Numbered from the stretch's first letter, positions 1 through 11,324 are shown. The stretch is 64,000 nt of DNA from Maylandia zebra (GCF_041146795.1 NC_135177.1:25672060-25736059); one strand, 5' to 3'. Notes: generated by a model from the letters alone, not told the origin. Translations and numbers: made by a program.

Positions 1-547
1 CTTTCAGTCACTTAGAATTACAGCAAACCCCAATTTGTACTTTTCTTCATCAGTTTCTACTCTGGATTTTGTTATATGTTTTTAATTATGTTTGTTTGTA
101 CATATTTTTACAGGTTTGAGTTTTAGGTTCGATGTCTTACATATATGTGTATTATCAAGTTATTTTTTGTAAGTTTTAGGTTGTTTTCAACAAAAAGGTG
201 AATGAAAGCTAATTCATCTGCCGTCATTCCTCCAAATAAAGTAAATCAAACAAACTAGAGGCTTCAAACGGGACCTGAATCATGGAGTACACAGAGGAAT
301 TTACCAACTGTTCTGTGTTTTTTCAACTGTTGTGCACTGTTTTGATAGCTGTTTCCAACGCAATGGTTTTATCAGCAAGTGAGTCCAATTTCATAGAATG
401 ATCACCAAAGATTCCTTTAATTAGTCTGTTGGCTGTGTGGGTGTACTTTAATGCTGCAAACAGACTTGATTGTGCTAGGTTTATGTTACACTGCTAATAA
501 ATGCAGTGTAACATACAGAAAACAAAGTAGCCACTTCTTCTTTCAGG
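1..547. other. Intergenic, no gene seen
   Basis: AT-rich sequence with no supported coding region, RNA gene or recognisable repeat. It lies 3' of the decayed cxcr3 copy that follows (which reads leftward), so it may hold remnants of that copy's 3' flank. Confidence 0.5.
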
Positions 548-559
548 TTATATAACACA

Positions 560-1330
560 AAAAATATACAAACATACAATGGATGTGCTGATGTTTTTGG
601 CTTCGTGTCCATTCATGTCCGTTTTGTAGACTTGATAAGATTTGTTTGACATCAAGGAAGGGGATGGGGGGTCAGATTGACCAGAACACAGAGACCTGGG
701 AATGCTCAGGAGCCGATACCGGAATTCCACACCCACGAAGGCATACAGAATCAGATGCTGTGACTGAACAAGCTTTGTTGCTTGTGTCAAAATGAAATGT
801 TTTCAGCGTGTGATATTGTACAGCTTCCAACAGAGGAAGAAAACCACAATGCCTGCCATAATAATCTTAAAAGCTTTCTGCTTTTTAAATCCCTGGGCAC
901 CACGCCACAGCTGATCCATGCTGCAGGAGTAACAGAAGATCATGATGGCCGAAGAAAGCATTTAGACCACTATTTCATAAATCAATGTGATTCAAGCGTC
1001 CAAGAATCTACTGCCTGTTGGCCAAACTTGGGATAGCTGTGAACACACTCTTCTCTACCTCGTCTTTCATCCAACACATCTTCTAAAAAATCCAGTCAGA
1101 GAAAGGAAGAAGCATCGACTGGCCTGAATGACCCAAGGCTTCTTTGGAAATACATCTAGTGTGGATGATCGACAGGTAGCAGTCAGGACTGTTTCAAACC
1201 AGGAAACTCATAATAGAAACTGATCTAAATGTACCAAGAAATAAACGCGCCCTCTGCTAAATGATACAGGTACAGATCCAGGCACTTTCAAAGCATCTTC
1301 ACTCCAGCACAATACTTACTGTAAAAATTG
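560..1330 (-). pseudogene. cxcr3-like chemokine receptor pseudogene
   Basis: Read on the minus strand, this segment aligns by eye with the last coding exon of the three cxcr3 genes further right. The copy of the extracellular-loop and TM3 region (about 1060-1225) is followed by TM5-TM7 text such as ILYAFVGVEFRYRLLSIPRS near 680-760, matching ILYAFVGVKFRRQLMSILRS of the intact copies. The end of the preceding exon with its ACTTAC donor complement is still visible near 1300-1330. The frame is broken in several places: stretches of homology fall in different frames, the TM4-TM5 stretch is shortened, and no continuous frame crosses the exon. The N-terminal exon is mostly unrecognisable. It is a host-gene relic, older than the three intact minus-strand copies judging from its divergence. 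Confidence 0.8.
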
Positions 1331-1494
1331 TTCCAATGACATGTTTCCTATTGCTACCCTGCAAGTTTACTCCAGGAAACCCTCACACAGTACAGTATGC
1401 AGATGACAAGGTCATTTACCATAAAATGTCATTGACAGAAAAACACAATTATTCATTTCACTAATAAAATGTAGGAAGAAGCAGTAAGGTGTTG

Positions 1495-2195
1495 TTAGTG
1501 AATGGCATCTATTTTGCTGTTGTCTACTTGGGGGGAGGGGCAGCATCGGTGACAGAGATGCCATCAGGATCAAGAAACTAATCTGCAAGGCCGCAGTCAT
1601 CATTGGTCTGAAATTGGAGGTGTTTGGAGTGAGGAACACGAGGTCACTGAACAAACTGCCCTCCATCATGGACAGCCCATCACAACAGCTCCACTCCTCA
1701 CTTCTGAGGCAGCAGAGCTCCTTCCCCCTCAGACTGATTCAACCTCGCTGCCATAAAGAACTCTACAGGAAATCACTCCTACCGTTCTCTATGAAGCTCT
1801 TCATTCTGTGACACGTGATCACACCTGCCAGGCACAAAAGCCCAAACATATTTTATATTTTACTTTCATTCAGCTGTTCTTCTTATATTTACTGTATAAA
1901 TATTTTTTATTAATGAAATTTGCACTTCTCTCTTACACTCTGTCAGTCTTACCTTCACTGTTTTTTACTAACTTAATTTTTACTGTTCTTTGGTTTTTAT
2001 CTCTGTTGTAAATGTATTAATTCCTACTCTATCTCACAGTATAAGCCTGTTACCAAGAGGCACTTTTCTATAACTGTGTTGTTTATTTCTTGTGAATTGT
2101 AGACTGTACTATTTTTTACTTTTTATCATGTTGCTGTAACACAGCAAATTCCCGTGTGGGATCAAAAAAACATCTGTCTGTCTGTGCAAATAAAA
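1495..2195 (+). mobile_element. Degraded LINE 3' end (L2/CR1-group)
   Basis: The plus strand retains the C-terminal end of a fish non-LTR retrotransposon protein. The stretch around 1617-1800 reads LNKLPSIMDSPSQQLHSS and then RLIQPRCHKELYRKSLLP, a pattern familiar from the last residues of fish L2-type ORF2 proteins. The untranslated part ends at about 2160-2195 in a GTGGGATC..CATCTGTCTGTCTG tail, a typical short-repeat LINE 3' end. The 5' part, including the reverse transcriptase, is absent. Confidence 0.65.
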
Positions 2196-4189
2196 AAACA
2201 TTGTTTAAGCTGAAAACTGAGCTCACTTGCAGGTGTGACAATAAATCCCAGGTGTTGTTGGATTCTTTATTATAGATAACTGCATGTGTCGCCATACTGT
2301 AGTGGTTACCAATTTACAAAAGATTTCCAGTTTTTTGTCTGTCCCCAGCCTGTATGGGACAGGAGCATCAGGAAGTGCATTTAGAATTTTATTAAAATAA
2401 ATAAACCAAACAAAACTGCCATATCAAATATGCAGATGCACTTGTCGTGATGACCCTTAAGGAAATAAGACAGTGTGTGAAAGTACCGTCTATATTATAG
2501 AAAATTTCACTGACACATACACTGTAAAATTTCATTAGTTCCCAGAACTTAAAAAACTATGCAAACTCGTTGCCTCAAAAAATTTGAGTAAAACTTACTT
2601 AAGATGACTAAGTTAGGGCAACTAATTGGTTTTGAGCAGTTTGGCGCTGAGACGGTGTGGGTATAATGATGGAAAGAGAAACCTTTTAGTCAAGAGTGAC
2701 TCATGACTAAGCCACTGCAACACAGCTGCACGCTTACTTGAAGCATCCTGTCAAGTGAAACGAAGGATTAACTGTCAAGATAAAAAAAAAAATCGTAACC
2801 GTCAAAAACAATACAATGATTGCTAAATGTGAAAACACAGACTTGGAGGTAACCATGCATGAATCAGCAAATAGGGGAATCTGTAACGTCTTTCTGCCTC
2901 ACATAGTTCATGAAAGAAATGATTCAAACTCCAAAGAGCAGTTAATAGAAGAAGTAACAATCCAGAAAGGTTTAAAAAGACCTGGTTTATTCCGTTTAAT
3001 AACATCGTAATTTGTATGGAAAATATTTATTTTAAAAAAATCTGCATGTAGTTGCTGTTACGATATTGCTTCAGGGAGCAGACATGACAGTCTTTTAGGT
3101 TTTGCCATCACTTTTTATTATGCGCTCAACACCACCCTCCTGTGGCTTCCACATGAACTGCACCTTAAACAACAACTTCACGCATATCATGACAGTTGTC
3201 AGGTCTAAAATATCTGACTTAAAAGTGTTTTAAACTAAATAAAAATACTTTGAAGTACATCAAAAAGTTCCAGAGACATTATAATGACTACCTAATAATT
3301 CCTGAAATGAAATCTATAAGAGAAGTTCAAAGGACAAAGTCTGCAGACTTTTTAAGGGGTCCCTAACATGCTTTTTTTGTCGATGGCCATTATTTAAGGT
3401 TGAATTTAAATAATACTTCAAGATAAGTGCCCAAATAAATCAAATGATAACTGATTTATGATAATTACTTTATTAACAGATGTCTTTGAGCCAGTGTTTC
3501 CTTAGGACTTTTCTTATTTATGATTTCTTGTGTCTAGTTAGATCTCCCAACTGCCCACCCCATCTCACAATATCACAATATCAACAGCTCCCTCTAGTTT
3601 AGTAGCTCTTTATTCGATTATCTTTGTTTGCTGAAATCTAGTGGATCAAGCCAGGCATATAAACTAGTAACACGGAAGTGACGTTACGTGGTTTTTCGAA
3701 ACAAACCACCTGTTTTTTCTTATTAAAGCCGGATGTCACAGAGGCTGAGCCAGTGTAACGCGTCTGTATAAGCGCTACTAAACCGCAGAGCCTCGTCTTT
3801 TTGAAAACGCATCTTTCTTTGAGATTTTTAGTCGTAGGCCTATCTGTTGCAGTTAAATTGTTATAATGCAATATTTTATTGTGAAAAACAACGAGGTGAG
3901 GCGTGATGAACCACAATATCCCAGTGGAATAGAAGTTAAGGTGTTTATAAGTCCTTTCTGTGCATGAGAGGCTTTAAGGTACGAGTCCGCATCGTCTGCA
4001 TGATTGTGAGTGAAGATTCTTTGCTGAGCTCAGCTTTTCTTATCGTCTCGTTTACCATGACCCTTGTTTTTTATAGATTGAGTACTCAGCACGTGCGAGT
4101 TTTCTGTATTACAGTTTTATGATTCCTAAATTTTGAGCGCAAACGCAGCTTCTTAAGAGATTTCAGAGAAATAATGTATCTCTTCACCT

Positions 4190-4232
4190 GAAAAAGCTTC
4201 CCAAACTCTGCAGCTGAAGCTCTTTATGTGAC
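4190..4232 (+). other. Putative non-coding first exon of receptor copy A
   Basis: A block rich in CTCTGCAGCTGAAGCTCTTT is conserved between the two atypical receptor genes (here and at 11325-11357) and is followed in both by a possible donor (GTAAGT here). The coding exon begins after an acceptor at 4876, so this is a plausible 5'-UTR exon. The transcription start is not defined. Confidence 0.4.
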
Positions 4233-4490
4233 GTAAGTGCATTTGTTTGCATAGATTAGCCCTCATGCAATATGAATATATTTTGACTTTTGTGAAGTGT
4301 TTTAACGTTACGCACATTTTCTTGCAGCAATTGAAGCTGCTGATAATTATCAGGCATGTCCCTTTCAGTTTCTTTTTGTATCAGCTTGCAAAAACTGTGT
4401 TGGCTGGCTTAACGTTCCTAATCTTTAACTCCTGACTGTCCATTTCAACATCACTTAATAACAAAGCTGCGAGACTTTCTTGTAGATTTT

Positions 4491-4492
<2 letters not shown>

Positions 4493-4562
<70 letters not shown>

Positions 4563-4577
4563 CAGAGAGAGAGAGAG
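4493..4577. repeat. GT dinucleotide microsatellite with adjoining GA run
   Basis: About 69 bp of uninterrupted GT repeat followed by a short GA run, located in the putative first intron of receptor copy A. Copy B has a GT repeat at the matching place (11591-11646), so the microsatellite predates the duplication. Confidence 0.95.
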
Positions 4578-4714
4578 AAAGGGGGGGAGCGACAACTGAG
4601 TACTGTACATCACACAGAACGAGAGACAGAGGAATCTATTCTGACATACAGCTTTTGAGGCACTGCAGCGCTTTTATCTTCTCTCTGTGTTTTGACTTTT
4701 TGTTTTGGTTCAAC

Positions 4715-4876
4715 AGAACACGAATATGAGTACAGATGGTCTGGATGTGAACAGTGGAATTGACTATGACCCTAACATTAACTATCACTATCAGATGAGC
4801 CTTTTGTGAAAAGAGGCAGTGAGGCAGTGTGGGTGGCACTGATGTATTTTCTTCTGTCCTGTTTATGTCTCCACAG
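4715..4876 (+). pseudogene. Relic of a receptor N-terminal exon
   Basis: Just upstream of the intact N-terminal exon of copy A is a second, damaged version. An acceptor-like AACAG is followed by ACACGAATATGAGTACAG, resembling copy B's CACAG then TTCACGAACATGGGTG. The text then continues through a region equivalent to FVKRGSEAVWV, but in a frame different from its ATG, so translation from that ATG stops at a TGA near 4807. It then runs into the acceptor of the intact exon. It may be the scar of an unequal crossover, or a skipped alternative first coding exon. Confidence 0.6.
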
Positions 4877-4879
4877 TAT

Positions 4880-6325
4880 ATGGACATGGCACAGCTGCAT
4901 GTGGAAACTGACGGAATCTTAAAGTCTGATGACTATTTGGAATATGGCCAGAACAACACCCGTGATTATGATTATGATTACGATGCAGCGAATACAGTGA
5001 ATAACACTACAGTGTTTACAGTGTTTAACAGCACAGTGGATAATGTTCCTGTGGAAAGAGGCAGTGAGGCAGTGTGGGTCCCTGCTCTGTATGCTGTAGT
5101 GTTTTTTGTTGGAATCCTGGGAAATATTATTCTCCTGAGAGTTCTGGTTCAAAAAAGGAGACAGTGGAGCCTATCGGACACCTTTATTCTCCACCTGAGT
5201 TTTATGGACATCCTCCTCCTGTTGATGCTGCCCTTCTGGGCTGCACAGACAACTCAGCTTTGTGACTCGTTTTGGGGGATTTTCAGCCGGGTCTTTGGGG
5301 TCGTTTTCAAGGTAAGGACCAGATGTTGTGTGGAACAGAGACTGAAAGTGAAAACAAGACATTTTCAGTGAAGCTGTGAGAAAGCTGAACAGAGTCATTG
5401 TACTCAACAGGATGACAGTGACACCCACTGAGTATTTAAAATTTATATGGAAGAGAACAAGCTTAGAACAGCAGTTTAGAGTAGGACAGATGTGAAAGGG
5501 AAGAAATGAAGTGTAATTTTTATAGATGTTAGAGGTTTGTGTCTTACGCTAAAAGTTCTCCCTGTCTTCTTCTAGCTCAACTACTATTGTGGGATCTTTC
5601 TGCTGGTTTGCATCAGTCTTCAAAACTACCTCTCTGCCATCCATGGCATCCAGTTATATTCCCACGGGAGGCACTGGTTAGTTCATATCAGCTGCCTGTC
5701 AGTCTGGCTTATCTCTGTCCTCCTCACTGCACCTGACTGGATTTTCCTGGTGGGTAAAAATAATTACACAGAAGTTAATACTTGTGTTAATATCTACCCT
5801 CAATCTGGAACTGACTGGCAGTTGTGGTCACGCCTGCTCCACCACATATTTGGCTTGGTGCTACCTGGACTCATGTTGATGATCTTTTGCTCACATATGC
5901 TACGGCGGCAGTGCAGCTGTAATGGCCTCCCAATCCCGAGAAATGTCACCGTCATCCTGTCTCTGGTGGTCGTATTCTGTCTGTGTTGGATGCCGTACAA
6001 CTTCATACTTGTTTTGGACACTCTCCAGAACAGACTTCGGGATCCTGCTAACGATTCACAGGAAGGTTCTGAAAGTTCACTAAAAACCCTTCTCACGGTC
6101 ACCTCTGCGTTAGGCTGCCTTCACGCCAGCCTGAGGCCTCTGCTGTATCTCGGCCTGTGTGGAAACTTCAGGCAACACTTACTGGCCATGCTGAGATGTA
6201 GTAAAACTGAACCAAAAGGCTCACTCTGGGATCTTGGTGTAGGCCAGAGACAGCAGCCTGATCACGGTCAGGATCAACAGGAAGAGCTGGAACGGATGAT
6301 GGCTGTAGAGAATCTGTTAGCTTAG
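4880..6325 (+). CDS. Atypical CXCR3-like chemokine receptor, copy A (DRY-less)
   Basis: Two coding exons, 4880-5311 and 5576-6325, with GT-AG ends and phase 0, give about 393 residues with seven membrane segments. The start is the first ATG after the acceptor at 4876. The N-terminal tail has no cysteine but carries a DYDYDYD run (possible tyrosine sulfation) and NNT, NNT and NST glycosylation sequons. ECL1 and ECL2 cysteines are present (TTQLCDSF, NTCVNIYP). The TM3 end reads CISLQNYLSAIHG (QNY at 5621-5629) instead of DRYLAIV, TM6 has CWMPYNF, and TM7 reads LRPLLYLGL where NPxxY is expected. Known of the family: these motifs couple the receptor to G proteins, and zebrafish Cxcr3.3 is a scavenger with an altered DRY. 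Inferred: a cell-surface chemokine scavenger or decoy. The cxcr3.3 assignment is likely but not proven. Confidence 0.87.
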
Positions 6326-6554
6326 TGAAGATGAACAGATTTTGACTCAGATGTAAGTAGAACAACTTTACACTCCTGAGAGGAAGTGAATTCAGTTTCA
6401 TGTCATGAGTTCAAGGGCTGGAGGATGTTATTCTGTGTAACTGACAAACAGATGTTTATATATAAAAATGACTCTCACATTCCACACATGCATCATAGTG
6501 ACATATGCTCACCCAAAAGGGTTAAAAGTAGATATCTGTAAGTATCTGTATGAT

Positions 6555-6640
6555 GAAGACGACGAGCTGAAACAGATGATGGGTGTAGAGAACCAGTCAG
6601 TTTAGGGAAGATGAACAGAGAAACATACTCTTTCGTGAGA
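6555..6640 (+). pseudogene. Relic of a receptor 3' end
   Basis: About 240 bp after the stop of copy A, the sequence GAGCTGAAACAGATGATGGG and the following bases through GAAGATGAACAGAG repeat the last codons, stop region and early 3'-UTR of the A and B genes. Nothing further upstream in this piece is recognisable as receptor. It suggests a further, almost wholly lost receptor copy between A and B, or a small local duplication. Confidence 0.6.
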
Positions 6641-7554
6641 AAGCTCAGATGTGATCATGATGATGTTACTGTCATGGTACTGGTTCATTGACCCACAGCT
6701 TTGAGTTTATTTAGGTCCATGACGTATTTTGTAGAATGTGTTTTTGCAGTGTTTGGTCTTGTTCTTTCTTTATAGAGTTATTGCTATTCTTATGTTCAGT
6801 TTGAAGCCCTGATGTCTATTGATTTTTTTTTTTTTCCTTTCGGGTCCTGTTTGCCTTGGTATTGCCTCTGCGTGTCCTCCTCAGTATCTCCTGCGTCATT
6901 TTGCCACCCAGTGGAGTCTGTCTTGTCTTGTTTATTTGCCCGTTTCCACAGGCATGTGGGCATCTGTGTGTGTGTCTGGTTTCCCTCACCCTCTCTGTCC
7001 CTCACTCTCTCACCCTCGTTCTGTGTCTCCCTAGTCGTGTCTCTGAGTTTCGTCTCCCTTTGCTTACATGTTCTTGCCTGGGTCTCTATGTGAGTGTCAC
7101 TTGTTGTTTTATTTTGACAGTACCTTATCTCATGTGTGTTATGTTCAGTTTGGCTTCCCTTGTTTTGTCAGATTTGTTCTTGATGTCTTTCCACCTGTTG
7201 TCCATCCTCTCCTAATCTGGTGTATTTAAGTCCTCAGATTGTTTCTGTTTGTTGTCCGTCTTTGTGTTGGTCCTCCTGTCATGGAGCCTGAGGGGCAGCA
7301 CTGATAGTCGCCAGTATTTTTACATCTTGATTTCACTGTTGTAGCATGAGTACTGGGAATGTCCAGACAGGAGACCGGATGACAACAGCATGTAGTGTTG
7401 TTTGTTTTTGTTGGCAGATTTTAATCCTGCTCTAAATGTGTCTTATGCTTAAAACTGATTCACAAATATTTTAAAAAGAATTATAGTGGAATAGTCTTTA
7501 ACCTGACTAGCAATAAAATAAGTTTGCATTTAAAATGTTTACTTTTCTTTTGTT
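6641..7554. other. Unit-specific insertion, unclassified
   Basis: This stretch has no counterpart at the matching place in duplication unit 2. Much of 6830-7260 is pyrimidine-rich on the plus strand (CTCC, TGTCT and TTTCC runs), which creates overlapping open frames of low-complexity composition. A TATTTAAG box-like sequence occurs near 7224. It looks like an old dispersed repeat, but no family could be named and no gene is supported. Confidence 0.4.
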
Positions 7555-7809
7555 TACATAGCAGATTTTTGCTCAAAATGTGTGCTTATGTCTAAAACTT
7601 TTTTCCAATTTTGCACATATTACAGTGCACATTTCTAAGATTTTATATTTTTTTAAAGTGTTAAGTCTTTTGTTTGTTTGGGGTTTTTTTTTTTGTTTGT
7701 TTGTTTGTTTGTTTTGTTTTTTACAGCTCAGCAAATTAAGATTCAGAAACTCACTAACATACAACCAAAACACCTTTTAGATCAATAATGGCATTTTCAA
7801 ATTACATGC

Positions 7810-7838
7810 ATTATTATTATTATTATTATTATTATTAT
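7810..7838. repeat. ATT trinucleotide microsatellite
   Basis: Uninterrupted run of TTA/ATT units, visible directly. Confidence 0.9.
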
Positions 7839-9004
7839 GTCACTTAAAGTAAGTGGAAACGCTGTTATGTGCTTTGTGTTTTACAACCCTACATTCTTGT
7901 TTAAGATAACCTCAGAGAAGCTATAAGTCAGGGAAGGTAGCTGTCGTAGCTGTGTTTGCACGCTGCAAAGTGGCTCTACTTTTAGCATCACACCTGCCAC
8001 CATTTCCTTCAGAATGCACTGTCAAGATTCTTTCTGTGTCTCTAATATATCTCTTATATCTTCTGCAGATATGCTTTGATGTTAATTATTTTCTATATAC
8101 CAAAATGTATCAAATAATAATAATTGTGAAATAAAAGGAAAAGGATACATAATGTTCAATGTGTAATGTGTATTTCTTTTCAGGGTCCACAACCAGCCTG
8201 ATAAAACTGTGTTCTTTTAGCTGGAAACAAAGTAAAGCTCTTTGTTTTTCTTGGTGAATTTTTTATTTTAGAAAATTGCATGCGTGCAAAAGAGCCCCAG
8301 GTTGGTACTGTCCCATGCCTAGACACGATGGGACAAGTGCATCAGGGTATTTGGCATTTAAACAAAACAAACAAGTTTAAAAACAAAAACAAAAAACAGC
8401 CATATCAAATACGCAGATACACTTGCTGTTATGGCCCTTTAGGAAATAAGAGTGTGGGAAAATACCATATATAGTGTAAAAAAAACTCCCTGACACAAAG
8501 TTTGGAGCTGAGATGTTCTGGGTATGATGATGGAAAGAGAAACCTCAGAAGAGGTTGTTATTTTTTTTAAATCTTCTGTACCTTGTAGCTGACATCAGGT
8601 CTGGCTTGATTACAGAATTATGTCATTTTCTTACACCTCAAATTATTTTTGAGGGGATTTCCTTACTCTTTTACTTAGAATGGTGAAAGTGTAGTCATAC
8701 AAACGAGGTGGAGGAGGGTCAAACATTACAGTAAGAAAGTAAAGGCTCAGACGAGGACGTACCAGCTTTTGAGCCTGAAAAGAGGGAACACGATGGCCTC
8801 CAAAGTCCATTGTGGGTAAGAAGTGGTGTACAAGCTAGGGCTCTGAAGTTGTGAAATTTGGTTTCTCAACTGGCATATACGCACTGACCTGTGCAGGGAG
8901 TCAATCCGGTTTAAGTGTTGTTGAAAGTTAACTGACAAAGACGGGAGGCTCACAATTCAAAGCATTTTTATCATATATCCTATTAATCAAAAAGGATAAA
9001 GAAA

Positions 9005-9036
9005 GCGTGTGTGTGTGTGTGTGTGCGCGCGCGCGC
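9005..9036. repeat. GT then CG dinucleotide run
   Basis: About 20 bp of GT repeat passing into about 12 bp of alternating CG. Purine-pyrimidine alternation of this kind can adopt Z-DNA. No gene association is evident. Confidence 0.85.
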
Positions 9037-9955
9037 ACGTGCCTGCGTATGCGTGCATGTGAGCCGTACAATTAATACTTGTTATTATGGATGGTATGGG
9101 TGGCAGCACATTGTTCATGCTAAGGCACCTTAAAAGCTTATATGTCTTCCTCTGAGCTTTCACCTTCCTGTTCTGTCTTGCCTTCCTCTACCTCATGACA
9201 GCAGTGAGTCTGACTTCCCTTCCACACTTTCAAGTAAAATCTGCTTCACCCTGCCCTCTGCTTTCTGAAGTGAGGACATATAGGTTGGAAATGGTGGTAC
9301 ATTTCTGAAATCCTACACATAACCACTAAGAGTTTCAAATTGAAACAATTTGAGTTTTGGCAATAGAATCATAATATCAGCAAAACAAGGTATCTGTTTC
9401 CCATCTGGACATAAAATGTGCATGCTGCAATTCCCATCCTTTTGAAAAGAAAGTCTATGTAGTCTGTTAGCTCAACCCCCACAAATGTGTTGTTAATTGA
9501 AAGCCCTAGATATCACATTGACAGTGCAGCAGGACTCATAAATCATATAAATGTCCCCAACAGAGGACAAAAATTAAATTCTGGGTTTCAGAGGATAATA
9601 AATGTGAGCATAATTTATTCTCAGAAGCCACTATAAAGTTAAGAAGACAAAGGACCACACATTGAACAACTGAGATGAAACACACTGAGTGCTGCATTGA
9701 GTTAAACTTAATATTTACAGTTAAGCTGGGATTCCTGTTTAGGACCTTTCTTTTAGAAAAAAAAACAGACCTTTGTGTCAAAATAGCAAAGTCAGATATA
9801 AATCCTGTAAAGACCATGATACTACATACGTACTTACATGTATGGAACGCCACATGCACATCATCACGCATCGTTTGATTGCAATGGAGCGCCCTCTGCT
9901 GGATTTGGGTTAAACGGCAGACATCTAAACTTTTTGTTTTTAACCTTACACGTTG

Positions 9956-10107
9956 TATAAGTACGGAAGAGGATTAGGGCCACTGGGGGGAAAAAAAGAA
10001 TTCTGACTTTAATCTCAGAATTCTGACTTTAATCTCAGAATTCTGACGAGATTAAAGTCAGAGTTCTTTTTTTTCCCCAGTGGCCCTAATCCTCTTCCGT
10101 ATATAAG
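9956..10107. mobile_element. Foldback MITE with 6-bp flanking duplication
   Basis: A 140-bp element (9962-10101) whose two ends are long inverted repeats: it opens TACGGAAGAGGATTAGGGCC and closes with the reverse complement. Arms are about 54 bp with few mismatches. Inside, the unit AGAATTCTGACTTTAATCTC is repeated in tandem. The element is flanked on both sides by TATAAG (9956-9961 and 10102-10107), which reads as a target-site duplication. It has no coding capacity, so it would have moved with another element's transposase. The superfamily is not certain: 6 bp is not the classic 2, 3 or 8 bp. Confidence 0.85.
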
Positions 10108-11324
10108 CATGTTTACACATTGACTTATTTCCTATTTTTCCAGAAAAAAAATTAAAAACGAAGGACGGCTTGAAACTTTTTCAAAGTATTGCATGTTATA
10201 AATATTCTGACACCTGCACCAACAAACAACAGCTGCATTCGTCTTGGCCACAGACTGCGGTAAACGACTTTTGAGCAGGTCATGTTAAAAATCAGTTTAA
10301 TTAAAATAACTAATATGAAACTTACATTAGTGTCTCTTTCACAATTAAAGTTAGATTGGCATCATTTTGATATTTAGCTCTCTACTTCATTCTAATTATC
10401 TGCTACACTCTTAGGTTTGTTTAAATAGCAACATCATCACTTTATGAGTGGAGTTAGGTAACTCCAGCCGGCCAACCCATCTCACAATCTCAACAGCTCC
10501 CTCTAGTTTAGCAGCTATTTATGCGACGCTTTGTCTGTTTTGTTTCCTTCTTTTCAGAAGTCCGAATCAAGCCAGACGTCTAAAGGCGAGACACGGAAGT
10601 GAGTTGGGGGCCACCTTCAAAACAAACCACCTGTTTTTCCACATTAAACACGGAGGTCACAGAGAATTAGCCAGTGTCGCCACTGGAAGGTGTCTGTCTG
10701 AGCGCCGCAAAACCACAGAGCCTAGTCTTTTTCTTAAATTCTCTTTCTTTTGGATTTTCAGTCGTATCCGCTGTAGTGTAATTATTATGCAGTATTTTAT
10801 TTTGAAAAATAAAATATTGTATTTTCGTGTATTGTATTATTTGACTGAAGTGGCAATTTGCGAGCGAGGTGACGTGTGATGAACCAAAACAAGTCAGTGG
10901 AGTAAAAATTAAAATGTTTATAATTCCTTTATGTGCGTGACACGTTTAAAGGTAGCAGTTTGTGTGCGGGGCGTGTCTCCGATAAGCGAACTACTGTGGT
11001 GAGCTCAGCTTTTTTTTTCACCTTCTAAGTTACGTCTGCTCGCCGGAGCGCTTATGTTTGTGGATCTACTTTCAGCGTATTGTTCTGTAATTACAGTTTC
11101 ATGGTTCTATAATCTAACTGTGTTTGGTAGCTGTAAAGAACGCTATCGCGCCTTTTTCAGTTGTACTTGACAGGCGTCGGACAGCTGCGGGAGTTCGTCT
11201 GTGCTCCCTCCAAAAACACCCGACCGGTAGTCACCCTATAAAACTGAGTGACCCGAGGTTGAAGCGGTAGGCTATGTGCGGGTCCTGTTTTTAGTAACAT
11301 CGACCTACAGCGCGCAGAAAGCTG

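Larger units (their letters stand above)
2341..8190 (+). repeat. Segmental duplication unit 1 (carries receptor copy A)
   Basis: Several blocks recur in the same order in the next unit (8290-16450): the stretch at 2341-2700 matches 8290-8550, 3530-4560 matches 10440-11650, the receptor gene matches its paralogue, 6330-6540 matches 13330-13540, and 7555-8100 matches 15850-16450. The blocks are diverged by substitutions and by unit-specific insertions, so this is an old tandem duplication of about 6-8 kb, each unit carrying one atypical receptor. The boundaries given are approximate. Confidence 0.7.

Noticed and set aside
1261-1464. Short plus-strand frame (67 codons)
   Set aside because: It overlaps the receptor pseudogene exon end in antisense and has no independent support.
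4829-4879. Earlier ATG in frame with receptor copy A
   Set aside because: It lies upstream of the acceptor at 4876, in the damaged duplicate exon or intron, and would add GGTDVFSSVLF text absent from receptors. The ATG at 4880 is preferred.
6812-7215. Frames rich in Ser, Leu, Cys and Val
   Set aside because: They come from CT-rich low-complexity sequence in a unit-specific insertion and show no domain.
10448-10879. 143-codon open frame upstream of receptor copy B
   Set aside because: It overlaps a block that is conserved with 3530-3920, where the frame is not kept, so it is promoter or 5' flank sequence, not coding.
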